Shown here: one piece after another, positions 27,104-35,933 of the stretch
Numbering within the stretch: the first letter of the stretch is position 1
How the letters are laid out: every line of letters starts with the position of its first letter
From: Niabella sp.
Lineage (GTDB): Bacteria; Bacteroidota; Bacteroidia; Chitinophagales; Chitinophagaceae
Assembly (NCBI GenBank): GCA_027493055.1
Contig: JAPUDO010000006.1
Coordinates: 1 to 64,000 of the forward strand
Length of the DNA: 64,000 nucleotides
Direction: 5' to 3'
The notes under the pieces: generated by a model
What the model saw: only the letters and a program-made list of their open reading frames with translations
What the model was told of the DNA's origin: nothing
The model's database searches: none
Program-made: the position numbers and the translations under genes

Positions 27104-28117
27104 ATGAACGCAAAAAAAATTTTCAACAAACTAAGCATCGCATTATTTCTTTTCATTTTAGCGCTCAGCGCCTGTAACAAAGACAAGGATGTAGTAGTCA
27201 AACCTACTGTTACCGGCCTGGAAGTGGGCATGGAGAACAATAAAACGGGCTATCCCGGTGGAGACCTGCACCTGGAAGCGGAGATACTGGCACCCGGAAG
27301 TATTGCCAGCATTAAAGTGGAAGTTCATCCCGACGGATCGGCAGGCTGGAAGTTTGAGCAGGTTTTTACCGAAGGATATGAAGGCGCAAAAAACGCTGAT
27401 TTTCATGAGCATATCGACATTCCTGCCAATGCAGCCCTTGGAAACTACCACCTGCACCTGGTGGTAACAGATAAAAAAGGTAACTCAACAACCGAAGAAG
27501 CTACATTTAAGCTCGAGCAGAAAGATCCTGTCGCAGCATTGGTATTTACAAAAATAACCGGATCAGGAATAGTGGCTCACAACGACCATTTTGACGGGTT
27601 GGGAAGCGCGGTAGAAGGTACATCTGTCACCGTAACATTTGATGAAAATGGTACCGCCATTTCCAACGGACACCTGCATTTAGAACCCGATGGCATTTAT
27701 AAAATTTCATTAAAAACCTATGATGCAAATAAAAACGAAACCCAGAACCAGTATATCGCCAACGCCACAGCTGCCGCTAATTATAAAGCGTTCCTGGCTG
27801 GCGGCAACTTTATTTTAAACATCAACTCTGCTGCAGGAAACGGCGCTATCTTCCAACCACGTGAAACCCAGTATGCGGATGGAACAGCTGTTTCAGGTGC
27901 TGTCAACACCACTGGCGTTATCTCTTATTTCAGAATTGGAGACGACAACCAGGGAGAGAAAAATGTAACCTTTATTATGCGCAAGCTTAATGCCGGGGTT
28001 AAAGCTACTATTACCCGCGCAGACTGGAATCGTACCGATTATGCCACAGCTTTTGCCGGTACCAATGAACTGGAGCTGAAGATAGAAATTCATGCAGAAG
28101 AAGAGTACAACCACTAA
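27104..28117 (+). CDS. DUF4625-containing lipoprotein, larger paralogue
   Basis: A 337-residue protein with lipoprotein signal LFILALSACNKDKD. The N-terminal half is DUF4625-like (HLEAEILAPGSIASIKVEVHPDG, IDIPANAALGNYHLHLVVTDKKGN). The C-terminal half (about 150-337), with VAHNDHFDG and NGHLHLEPDGIYKI, is a second His-containing domain I cannot name. It lies 62 nt after the small DUF4625 gene in the same operon. The histidine pairs suggest metal binding. Confidence 0.8.
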   Translation: MNAKKIFNKLSIALFLFILALSACNKDKDVVVKPTVTGLEVGMENNKTGYPGGDLHLEAEILAPGSIASIKVEVHPDGSAGWKFEQVFTEGYEGAKNADFHEHIDIPANAALGNYHLHLVVTDKKGNSTTEEATFKLEQKDPVAALVFTKITGSGIVAHNDHFDGLGSAVEGTSVTVTFDENGTAISNGHLHLEPDGIYKISLKTYDANKNETQNQYIANATAAANYKAFLAGGNFILNINSAAGNGAIFQPRETQYADGTAVSGAVNTTGVISYFRIGDDNQGEKNVTFIMRKLNAGVKATITRADWNRTDYATAFAGTNELELKIEIHAEEEYNH

Positions 28118-28123
28118 GGTAAA

Positions 28124-28191
28124 TAGTGAGTAATGAATGATCAGTGATGAGTACACCTGCTCAATTACTCATTATTCATTACTCATTACTA
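28124..28191. repeat. Word-like inverted repeat (ATGAGTAATGA type)
   Basis: AGTAATGAATGA (about 28129-28140) pairs imperfectly with TTATTCATTACT (about 28172-28183). The intervening text repeats ATTACTCATT words. It is intergenic and could act as a terminator of the DUF4625 operon. Confidence 0.5.
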
Positions 28192-28294
28192 ACAATTTAC
28201 TCTTACCATAATAAGTTTATGTTAACAATAGTGTTGTAGCACATTTATTTTAACCTTTGCCCCGATCAGCACATTTAAAAAACAAAATTCTATT

Positions 28295-29704
28295 ATGCAA
28301 CGCAGGGATTTTTTTAAGAACGGCTCACTAACGCTTTTCGGAACAACTTTGTTGGGCAGCAATGCCAGTATCGCTTCAGGCAGGCAGCGCAAAAGGAGCG
28401 GAAAAACCGCTAAGAATATCATTTTCATGGTAAGCGATGGTATGAGCGCCGGTACCCTCAATATGGCTGATATGTACATGCAAAGAAAGACAGGAAAACG
28501 CAGCACCTGGCTACAATTATATGACGAAGGAAAAATAAGCCGGGCCTTGATGGATACCGCTTCCGCCAGTTCTATGGTAACTGATTCAGCGGCAGGCAGC
28601 TCCTCCTGGGGCGGCGGCGTAAGAGTGCCCAATGGCTCTTTAAACGTGAATGCTGACGGTAGCTTCAACAAGCCTATTCTTCAGAAATTTACAGCAGCAG
28701 GTAAAGCGGTAGGTTGCGTTACCACAGTGCCCATAGCGCATGCCACACCCGCAGGGTTTTGTGTTAACAGCCAGAAACGTGGAGATATGGATGAAATAGC
28801 AGAGCAATACCTGTCGCTCCGGTTTGATGTAATGATGGGCGGCGGTATTGATAATTTTCTTGTGGATACAAGAAAAGATAAAAAAGATCTTTTACAGGAA
28901 TTCCGTAACAAAAACTTTAGCGTAGCTACTACCCGTTCCGGGTTACAGGCGATTGGCAATAACCCCCGCAAGCCCGTACTGGGCGTTTTTTATAAAGACG
29001 GGCTCCCTTACCTGCTGGACCGTGAGCAGGACTCGGAGCTGAAAAGCAAAATACCCACGCTGCAGGAAATGACACAGCAGGCCATTTCCATATTAAGCCA
29101 AAATAAAAATGGATTTGTATTACAGGTAGAGTCCGGCAAAGTGGACTGGGCGGCTCATGCCAATGACTCACCAGCCTTAATTCATGAGCAGATAGCCTTT
29201 GACCAGGCATTAAAAAGCGTAATGGAGTTCGCCGAAAAAGACGGTAATACCCTGGTAGTAATGACCACCGACCACGGCAACGCTAATCCCGGGTTGTTCT
29301 ATGGCAGCAAGGCTGATAAAAACTTTGACCGTATGCACACTTTCAAGCATACGAACGACTGGATACTGAACGGCATTAATAATGAATACTCCTATCAACA
29401 GGTGCGGGAACGTATTGAACATGCTCAAAACTGGGCGCCTTCCGAAAACGAGGCTAAAGAGCTGCTGAAACATTACCAGCAGTTGGATGAAACGGGTTTG
29501 TACAATCCTCGGAAACTTCCTTTTAAATACCTGGCGCAAATACAGGAAAAACATACATCGGTAGGCTGGGGCTCGATGGACCATTCAGCGGATTACGTAG
29601 AGCTGGCCATGTACGGGCCTGGAAGCGAGCTGCTGATACCTTTTGTAAAAAATTATGAGCTCCATAACCTTATGCTAAAGGCGGCGGCTGTAACTCTCCC
29701 CTGA
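28295..29704 (+). CDS. Alkaline phosphatase, Tat-exported
   Basis: A 469-residue protein of the PhoA-type alkaline phosphatase superfamily. A twin-arginine leader (MQRRDFFKNGSLTLFG) indicates Tat export. The metal ligand D48 is in FMVSDGMSAG, the phosphorylated nucleophile S98 is in MVTDSAAGSS, and further metal-site regions are HATPAGF, VESGKVDWAAHAND, MTTDHGNAN and WGSMDHSADYV. It releases phosphate from monoesters in the periplasm. No Pho-box is recognised. It seems monocistronic. Confidence 0.92.
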   Translation: MQRRDFFKNGSLTLFGTTLLGSNASIASGRQRKRSGKTAKNIIFMVSDGMSAGTLNMADMYMQRKTGKRSTWLQLYDEGKISRALMDTASASSMVTDSAAGSSSWGGGVRVPNGSLNVNADGSFNKPILQKFTAAGKAVGCVTTVPIAHATPAGFCVNSQKRGDMDEIAEQYLSLRFDVMMGGGIDNFLVDTRKDKKDLLQEFRNKNFSVATTRSGLQAIGNNPRKPVLGVFYKDGLPYLLDREQDSELKSKIPTLQEMTQQAISILSQNKNGFVLQVESGKVDWAAHANDSPALIHEQIAFDQALKSVMEFAEKDGNTLVVMTTDHGNANPGLFYGSKADKNFDRMHTFKHTNDWILNGINNEYSYQQVRERIEHAQNWAPSENEAKELLKHYQQLDETGLYNPRKLPFKYLAQIQEKHTSVGWGSMDHSADYVELAMYGPGSELLIPFVKNYELHNLMLKAAAVTLP

Positions 29705-30113
29705 CAGGCATAGTAATCATATCATTCCATAAACGGTTACAAAAGACGAAGGCAAAGATCAACATTCAATGATTGCCAGCAACAGCTAAAGCTGTCTGCG
29801 GCATAAAACGGGTATACCCACAGAATACATTCCTGCTACGTTCCACGGCGTCTATATCACGCCAGATCTTTTCATGTGGACGCAAGATTTAAGGAATTTT
29901 TCTTAATCGTTAAGACTGGTGTACGGCTCACGCTCAGCGATAGCCTCAATACCAATATGTATTGCGGTATTTCGAAAAGCGATACCAATAATTATTATTA
30001 TAAAGACAAGCCCGGTGCCCCAGGGCAGATTATCATTTTGGTAGTGACCCGTTAAAAGGATGTAAGTGATGAAAGAGCAATTATCAATTTATTTAGCACT
30101 ATATAAATATTTT
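29705..30113. other. Gene-poor stretch with possible degenerate coding remnants
   Basis: No intact gene. Plus-strand fragments such as GIPTEYIPATFHGVYITPDL (about 29808-29868) and LTLSDSLNTNMYCGISKSD (about 29933-29989) read like broken protein sequence in different frames, the latter ending in TAA at about 30054. I cannot name the parent family. Confidence 0.4.
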
Positions 30114-30129
30114 TTTAGATTAATCTAAA
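30114..30129. promoter_or_regulatory. DtxR/MntR-like palindrome TTTAGATTAATCTAAA
   Basis: A perfect 16-bp palindrome in a very AT-rich promoter region, 51 bp before the TonB receptor start. It resembles DtxR/MntR-family operators (TTTAGGNNNNCCTAAA type). A second, imperfect ATTTAgacTTATAAAT lies at about 30157-30172. Metal-dependent repression of the downstream cluster is inferred. Confidence 0.55.
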
Positions 30130-30179
30130 TTTATATTTTAGCATAATTAAAATTATATTTAGACTTATAAATAAATTAC

Positions 30180-32477
30180 ATGAAAGAACTTAAGGCCGTA
30201 CTGTTTACTGCAATATGCTCACTTCTTAGCCTGATAACCTATTCTCAAAATGGAAGGATCAACGGAAAGGTTTCCGACAATAACGGTCAGGCTATAGAAT
30301 CTGCGACTATTTCTATTCCAAAGCTCAATACAGGCGCAATCACAGACAGTACGGGAAACTACCAACTGGATAATATACCCTATGGAACCTGGCAGATAGA
30401 GGTAAGCTTTGTTGATTTTGACACTTATAAAACTGAAGTAATCTTAAACAGAGAACTGGTAATCCTGGATGTTACGCTGAAAGCGAAATCGCGCACCGAT
30501 CTGGACGAGGTTGTTATTTCCGGCACTATGAAAGAAGTGTCCAAACTGGAAAGTCCTGTACCCGTTGAAGTGTATACGTCCAGATTTTTTAAGACCAATC
30601 CAACTCCGTCTGTTTTTGACGCATTGCAGAACATTAATGGCGTTCGGCCTCAGTTGAACTGTAATATTTGCAATACCGGGGATATCCATGTCAACGGGTT
30701 GGAAGGACCTTATACAATGATATTGATAGACGGTATGCCTATTGTAAGCGGTCTGTCTACTGTATATGGGTTAAGCGGTATTCCCCAATCGCTTATTGAC
30801 CGGGTAGAAATTGTAAAAGGCCCTGCATCCACACTATATGGGAGTGAAGCTGTTGGCGGGCTCATCAATGTTATTACCAAAAGACCGGGCAATGCACCGC
30901 TTTTATCAGTAGATGCTTTCGGTACAAGCTGGGGAGAAGTAAACGCCGACATCGCGGCCAAATTTAATGCCGGCAAAAAAGCGCAGTTCCTGGTGGGAGT
31001 AAATTATTTCAACTACCAGAACCCTATTGATAACAACAAGGATAACTTCACGGATGTAACGCTTCAAAACCGTATGTCCCTCTTCAATAAATGGAATTTC
31101 TACAGGAAGAACAGCCGTATCTTCTCCCTGGCAGGAAGATATGTGTATGAAGACCGCTGGGGTGGAGAAATGAATTGGGAAAAGAAATACAGGGGCGGCG
31201 ACGAAGTATATGGCGAAAGCATTTATACCAGCCGCTGGGAACTGTTTGGAACCTACCAGCTTCCTGTTAAAGAAAAAATATTGTTCCAGTTAAGCGCCAA
31301 CGGGCATAACCAGAACTCTTATTATGGCAATACCCCTTATATGGCTGATCAGAAGATCGGGTTCGGGCAATTCACCTGGTTTAAAACTCTAGGAAAACAC
31401 GATTTACTGACGGGCCTTGCTTACAGGTACACCTATTATGATGATAATACACCGGCAACAGCAGAAGCGAATAATGCAGACAGAAGCAAGCCTACACATA
31501 CCAACCTCCCGGGTTTATTCATACAGGATGAAATTGCGCTGAACGAGAATAACAAGCTCTTGCTCGGGATGCGTTACGACTATAACTCTTTGCACGGAAG
31601 CATTCTATCGCCTCGCATTAACTATAAGTGGAGCTCCACCAACAGAAATAACGTACTTCGGGTAAGCTTTGGCAATGGCTACCGTGTAGCCAATGTGTTT
31701 ACAGAAGATCATGCCGCATTAACAGGTGCAAGAGAAGTGATATTTGAAGAAGAACTAAAACCTGAAACCTCATGGAACGGAAATATCAATTTCGTAAAAA
31801 GGATCACTGCCGGCAGTACTTTCATCGGACTGGACGCCTCTGCTTTTTATACGTATTTTAATAATAAGATCATACCGGATTATGATACCGATCCCAACAA
31901 GATTATTTATAATAACTTAGACGGCCATGCGGTTTCACAGGGCGTTTCACTGAATATTGACGTGGTATTCCCGAATGGGTTGAAAGCGCTGGCGGGCGCC
32001 ACTGCAATGGATGTATATAATACAGAAGAAGGTGAAAAAGTACGCCAGATGTTTGCAGAGAAATTCACAGGAGTATGGAATATTGGTTATACGTTCGCGT
32101 GTATCGGGCTAACTGTTGATTATACCGGCAACCTGTATGGTCCTATGCGCCTGCCGCTGTTAAGTGATACAGACCCGCGCAGGGAGTATTCTCCATGGTG
32201 GAGCATCCAGAACATACAGCTTACCAAACGCATCGGAGATAAGATAGAAATTTACGGCGGGGTGAAAAACCTGTTGAACTGGACTCCTAACAAGGGAAAT
32301 CCTTTTATCATAGCCAGAGCAAATGATCCTTTCGACAAAAACGTGCAGTTCGATGCCCATGGACAGGCAATGGTAACACCAGATAATCCCTATGGACTAA
32401 CATTTGATCCATCTTATGTATATGGTCCAAACCAGGGCATCAGAGGCTTTTTAGGGTTTCGATACAACTTATTTTAG
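30180..32477 (+). CDS. TonB-dependent receptor
   Basis: A 765-residue outer-membrane receptor: signal peptide (1-22, ending TYSQ), carboxypeptidase-regulatory-like domain (about 25-110), plug (about 115-235) with QLNCNICNTGDIHVNG (a Cys pair unusual for a plug), YTMILIDGMPIVSG and IVKGPASTLYGSEAVGGLINVI, then a barrel ending in ...IRGFLGFRYNLF with the usual terminal aromatic. It is the first gene after the DtxR-like palindrome and lies 10 nt before a periplasmic thioredoxin. The substrate is probably a metal or metal complex, inferred from the operator and the Cys pair. Confidence 0.88.
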   Translation: MKELKAVLFTAICSLLSLITYSQNGRINGKVSDNNGQAIESATISIPKLNTGAITDSTGNYQLDNIPYGTWQIEVSFVDFDTYKTEVILNRELVILDVTLKAKSRTDLDEVVISGTMKEVSKLESPVPVEVYTSRFFKTNPTPSVFDALQNINGVRPQLNCNICNTGDIHVNGLEGPYTMILIDGMPIVSGLSTVYGLSGIPQSLIDRVEIVKGPASTLYGSEAVGGLINVITKRPGNAPLLSVDAFGTSWGEVNADIAAKFNAGKKAQFLVGVNYFNYQNPIDNNKDNFTDVTLQNRMSLFNKWNFYRKNSRIFSLAGRYVYEDRWGGEMNWEKKYRGGDEVYGESIYTSRWELFGTYQLPVKEKILFQLSANGHNQNSYYGNTPYMADQKIGFGQFTWFKTLGKHDLLTGLAYRYTYYDDNTPATAEANNADRSKPTHTNLPGLFIQDEIALNENNKLLLGMRYDYNSLHGSILSPRINYKWSSTNRNNVLRVSFGNGYRVANVFTEDHAALTGAREVIFEEELKPETSWNGNINFVKRITAGSTFIGLDASAFYTYFNNKIIPDYDTDPNKIIYNNLDGHAVSQGVSLNIDVVFPNGLKALAGATAMDVYNTEEGEKVRQMFAEKFTGVWNIGYTFACIGLTVDYTGNLYGPMRLPLLSDTDPRREYSPWWSIQNIQLTKRIGDKIEIYGGVKNLLNWTPNKGNPFIIARANDPFDKNVQFDAHGQAMVTPDNPYGLTFDPSYVYGPNQGIRGFLGFRYNLF

Positions 32478-32487
32478 TACGTTCATC

Positions 32488-32961
32488 ATGATAAAATATG
32501 TTATGACAAGGTCGGTGTTAGCGCCAGTAATAGTTTTACTCCTGGGCAGCTTTTGTAGAGCACAGGTAAAACCTGTACCTATCGAAAAGGCAGACAGTTT
32601 AATGAATGAGCAGGCAAAACCATTAATGATACTCTTATCTACTGATTGGTGCAGGTATTGCCAGATGCAGAAAAGCCAGCTTCATAAAAACAAGGACTTT
32701 ATAAAAAGAACTGATAGCTTTTACTATGTGGAGCTTAATGCGGAAACCAAAGAAAGTATCCGTTTCCACGGGCAGGATTATCATTTCAGAGAAAACGGGG
32801 TGTCGGCAGGAATACACGAACTGGCAGTCGCATTGAACGGATCGGAGCGTGTAGCTTTTCCGACCTGGGTACTGCTTGATAAAAATTACCAGGTATTGTT
32901 TCGTTACAATGGTGCGCTGACACGAAAGCAACTGAATGAGCTAATGACAGCGATTGACTAG
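32488..32961 (+). CDS. Periplasmic thioredoxin-family protein
   Basis: A 157-residue protein with a signal peptide (about 1-25, ending FCRAQ) and a thioredoxin fold with redox motif STDWCRYCQMQK (C55 and C58). FRENGVSAGIHELAVALNGS and VAFPTWVLLDKNYQ (the cis-Pro region) follow. It starts 10 nt after the receptor gene, so they are co-transcribed. A plausible role is keeping cysteines of the receptor or its substrate reduced. Confidence 0.87.
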   Translation: MIKYVMTRSVLAPVIVLLLGSFCRAQVKPVPIEKADSLMNEQAKPLMILLSTDWCRYCQMQKSQLHKNKDFIKRTDSFYYVELNAETKESIRFHGQDYHFRENGVSAGIHELAVALNGSERVAFPTWVLLDKNYQVLFRYNGALTRKQLNELMTAID

Positions 32962-33047
32962 ATGAATAAAAAGAAGACGTAAACTTTAATAAACTGACAA
33001 TAAAAAGACACAGGAACAGGGAAGGCCGTGATACCTTAGTTATTAAA

Positions 33048-33878
33048 ATGAATAAGAGGAAACTAAATATAACAGACAACATTGCCGATACATTGTTCAT
33101 TACCTTGTACGCAAAGGCAGTAGAAACAAACAAAAAAGACCCGCTTATTACCGATCTGAAAGCCTGCGAGCTGGTTGAAAAGATCGACTACGATTTTTCC
33201 AAATACAAAAACAAAAAAGCAAGCTCTGTCGGCGTAGCGCTCCGGGCATCGCATTTTGACAATATGACAAAAAAGTTTATCGAAAAAAATACCAACCCCA
33301 TTGTGGTATTAATTGGATGCGGCCTGGATGCAAGAAAGCAACGAATAGGAAACATTGCCGGTAAAGCCATTTTTTATGAGCTGGATATCAGCGAAGTGAT
33401 AAACGTAAGAAAACAATTATTACCACCAGATAAAAATGAAAACTATATACCAGCTTCAATGCTTGACACAGGCTGGATGGATGAGCTTATAGCAAAGCAC
33501 CCTGACGGGGATTTTATTTTTATTATAGAAGGAGTGCTGATGTACTTCAACGAAGCCGATAACAAACTTGTTTTTACTGAGCTGGCAAAACGGTTCAACG
33601 ATGCTGAAATTCATTTTGATATGCTGAACAAATGGATGAGCAAAAAATCATCCATGCACGATACAGTCAGTAAAACCAATGCTACGTTCAAATTCGGCAT
33701 CAATGATGAAAAAGAAATTGAAAAATGGCATCCGCACTTAAAACATCAAGGCACTTACCTGTTTAATGAATTTAAAGGTTGGCAAAGACTGGGGTTTGCC
33801 TTATCCACTTTGATGAGCATTATCCCTGTTTTTAAAACCTCCACAAGATTATTGACGTACAAAATAGCATTTAAATGA
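33048..33878 (+). CDS. Class I SAM methyltransferase, leucine carboxyl methyltransferase (PPM/LCM) type
   Basis: A 276-residue protein with the LCM-family layout: DNIADTLFITLYAKAVET, LRASHFDNMTKKFI, the SAM loop VVLIGCGLDARKQRI (about residues 88-102), YELDISEVINVRKQLL, and FIIEGVLMYFNEADNKLV. Bacterial members often methylate carboxylates of natural products, but many are uncharacterised. It overlaps the next methyltransferase gene by 4 nt. It follows the thioredoxin gene by 86 nt. Confidence 0.87.
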   Translation: MNKRKLNITDNIADTLFITLYAKAVETNKKDPLITDLKACELVEKIDYDFSKYKNKKASSVGVALRASHFDNMTKKFIEKNTNPIVVLIGCGLDARKQRIGNIAGKAIFYELDISEVINVRKQLLPPDKNENYIPASMLDTGWMDELIAKHPDGDFIFIIEGVLMYFNEADNKLVFTELAKRFNDAEIHFDMLNKWMSKKSSMHDTVSKTNATFKFGINDEKEIEKWHPHLKHQGTYLFNEFKGWQRLGFALSTLMSIIPVFKTSTRLLTYKIAFK

Positions 33879-34543
33879 AAAACGTAGAATTATTTCAGAA
33901 CGAAAGAGCCACCGGGTACAACCAGTTTGTAGAGAAGTGGATTACCAACTATCATTATTTCTTAGACTGTTTGCCCAGGCTGTTAAAAGAAATAAAGAAA
34001 AAGGATTTATTGGTAGTAGGTTGTGGAACAGGTAACGAAATAGAGCGGTTTGTACAGGCCCCTGAACATTGGAAAATAACAGGTATAGACCCCTCGCCGG
34101 AAATGATCATACAGGCAAGGGAAAAACTAAAACACTATGAGAATGTAACGCTGACAGAGGGGTTAGTAACAGACCTTCCCATTGATACAAAATATAATGC
34201 GGCAACACTTTCTCTGGTTTTACATTTCCTCGACGATAATGGCAGTAAACTCAACCTGTTGAAAGATATAGCCGAAAGACTAGAGCCCGGAGCAACATTT
34301 GTATTGTTGGATATAACGGTGGATAAAACCCAGATCAGGCAAAACCTTGAAATATACCGGTTGCTTTTACCGGAAGGTCTGGACAAAGAAGAAATCAGCA
34401 AGCGCCTGCACAGGATGGAAAACGAGCTTCATCTCGTTTCTGAAGAAAGAATAACGGAACTATGCACAGCAGCAGGATTTGAAAAGCCACTTCGCTTTTT
34501 TCAATCTTCCATATACATGGGATGGATAACCAAAAAGAAATAG
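33875..34543 (+). CDS. Class I SAM-dependent methyltransferase
   Basis: A 222-residue Rossmann methyltransferase with motif I LLVVGCGTGNEIERF (about residues 45-59), motif II WKITGIDPSPEMI and a methyltransferase-25/12-type LVLHFLDDNG. Translationally coupled to the LCM-type gene (4-nt overlap) and 8 nt before the FAD oxidoreductase. The substrate is unknown. Two adjacent methyltransferases in a metal-type operon are unusual. Confidence 0.87.
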   Translation: MKNVELFQNERATGYNQFVEKWITNYHYFLDCLPRLLKEIKKKDLLVVGCGTGNEIERFVQAPEHWKITGIDPSPEMIIQAREKLKHYENVTLTEGLVTDLPIDTKYNAATLSLVLHFLDDNGSKLNLLKDIAERLEPGATFVLLDITVDKTQIRQNLEIYRLLLPEGLDKEEISKRLHRMENELHLVSEERITELCTAAGFEKPLRFFQSSIYMGWITKKK

Positions 34544-34551
34544 AATGAAAA

Positions 34552-35565
34552 ATGAGCAACAAAATAACACGCCGGGAAGCTATAAAGCAAAGCAGCTTTG
34601 CCTTAACCGCACTGGCGGTGCCTTTATCTTTAACAGCATTTACAAAATTCAATAGTATGACAAACAGCAACAAATTCGATGTAATCATTATTGGCGGAAG
34701 TTATGCAGGCCTTTCTGCAGCAATGGCATTAGGACGGGCCTTGCGCAATGTTTTGATTATCGATAGCGGATTGCCCTGCAACCAGCAAACGCCCCACTCG
34801 CATAATTTTATTACGCACGACGGAGAAAAGCCTGACGCAATTGCAGAGAAAGCCAAAGCACAGGTTCTGCATTACAGCACCGTAACATTCTTAAACGACC
34901 TTGTTGTTAGCGGGGAAAAAATCGGGAATGAGTTTTCTATTACTACGCAGACAGGTGAAACATTTATAGCCAGGAAGCTCATTTTTGCCACAGGTGTAAA
35001 AGATATAATGCCTGGTATCAAAGGCTTTTCGGAATGTTGGGGCATATCCGTCATCCATTGCCCGTATTGCCACGGTTACGAAGTGAAAAGCGAAAAAACC
35101 GGGATTTTAGCTAACGGTAATTTTGCTTATCACTATGCGCAATTGGTTAGCAACCTGACAAAAGATTTAACCATTTTTACAAATGGAAAGGCGGAGTTTT
35201 CAGCCGAACAAATAGCAAAATTCAAACAGCATAATATTCCGGTTATTGAAAAAGAAATTGATTTTCTGAAACACGAAAACGGGAATGTTCAGCAAATCGT
35301 TTTCAAAGACAAATCAACATTTGAACTAAAGGCCATCTATTGCCGGCCAGATTTTGTGCAGCATTGCAAAATTGCTGAAATATTAGGCTGTGAGCTTACA
35401 GAGCAGGGGTTAATTAAAGTGGATATGTTTCAAAAAACCACTGTCGAAAATGTGTTTGCCTGCGGCGACAATGCAAGCCCGATGCGCTCTGTTGCCAATG
35501 CGGTAGCCACAGGAAATATCGCCGGAGCTATAGTCAATAACGGAATGACAGAGGAAGCATTTTAA
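34552..35565 (+). CDS. NAD(P)/FAD-dependent oxidoreductase, thioredoxin-reductase-like, with Tat-type leader
   Basis: A 337-residue protein. FAD loop VIIIGGSYAGLSAAMALG (about 44-61), redox motif HCPYCHGYE (C170 and C173) and C-terminal FAD motif VFACGDNASPM. It resembles small thioredoxin reductases, but the NADPH domain is short and lacks an obvious GxGxxA. The N-terminus TRREAIKQSSFALTALAVPLSL is a twin-arginine-type signal, suggesting export as a folded flavoprotein. A start at MTNSNKFD (residue 36) would give a cytoplasmic form. Last gene of the cluster. It may serve the periplasmic thioredoxin, although a periplasmic electron source is unclear. Confidence 0.85.
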   Translation: MSNKITRREAIKQSSFALTALAVPLSLTAFTKFNSMTNSNKFDVIIIGGSYAGLSAAMALGRALRNVLIIDSGLPCNQQTPHSHNFITHDGEKPDAIAEKAKAQVLHYSTVTFLNDLVVSGEKIGNEFSITTQTGETFIARKLIFATGVKDIMPGIKGFSECWGISVIHCPYCHGYEVKSEKTGILANGNFAYHYAQLVSNLTKDLTIFTNGKAEFSAEQIAKFKQHNIPVIEKEIDFLKHENGNVQQIVFKDKSTFELKAIYCRPDFVQHCKIAEILGCELTEQGLIKVDMFQKTTVENVFACGDNASPMRSVANAVATGNIAGAIVNNGMTEEAF

Positions 35566-35681
35566 GCCTCCTTCCAAAACTGCCGAAGCTGTTTTATACG
35601 AAACAGGCTCTTATTGCTTGTTGCAGTTGCCCTGTGTATGTAACCTCTAAAACTCATGTCAAAAAGCAGGAGTATTATTAT

Positions 35682-35712
35682 TATTTAATTGCAACATAGT
35701 TGCAATTAAATA
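35682..35712. promoter_or_regulatory. Zur-like palindrome, 14-bp arms (site 2)
   Basis: TATTTAATTGCAAC (35682-35695), ATA, then GTTGCAATTAAATA (35699-35712): a perfect inverted repeat. Its right arm contains the -33 TTG (35700-35702), which is 19 nt from the -7 TATATTTG (35722-35729). A repressor here would block RNA polymerase. It shares its core with sites 1 and 3. Confidence 0.7.
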
Positions 35713-35933
35713 GAGAACGTTTATATTTGTGTCCTCGCTTAATATCAACTAGACATTAATCGACTGTCATCCTGTTCCGATCTATCGGGACAGCCTGACA
35801 ATACATTGTCAATTCAATGAACTTATTTTTTTTATTATTTGTGACTCATGATGACAATTTCAATGCCTAATTGGTATAAACACATAACCTGGCACAGCAT
35901 ACAATATTAACAAGCACAATACCTGTTACATCA
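35713..35933. other. Leader region of the ABC operon with a dispersed hairpin
   Basis: Contains the -7 element TATATTTG (35722-35729) and a hairpin CTGTtCCGATctATCGGgACAG (about 35773-35794). A near-identical copy of the hairpin lies on the other strand at about 61598-61620. No gene is seen. Confidence 0.55.

Noticed and set aside
35682..35712. Zur-like palindromes as mere members of the arm-3-arm hairpin family
   Set aside because: The geometry is the same as the other hairpins, but here the arm sequence TTGCAAC is conserved at all three sites and each overlaps a -33 or -7 element of a metal-type gene, which the other hairpins do not. The alternative is not fully excluded.
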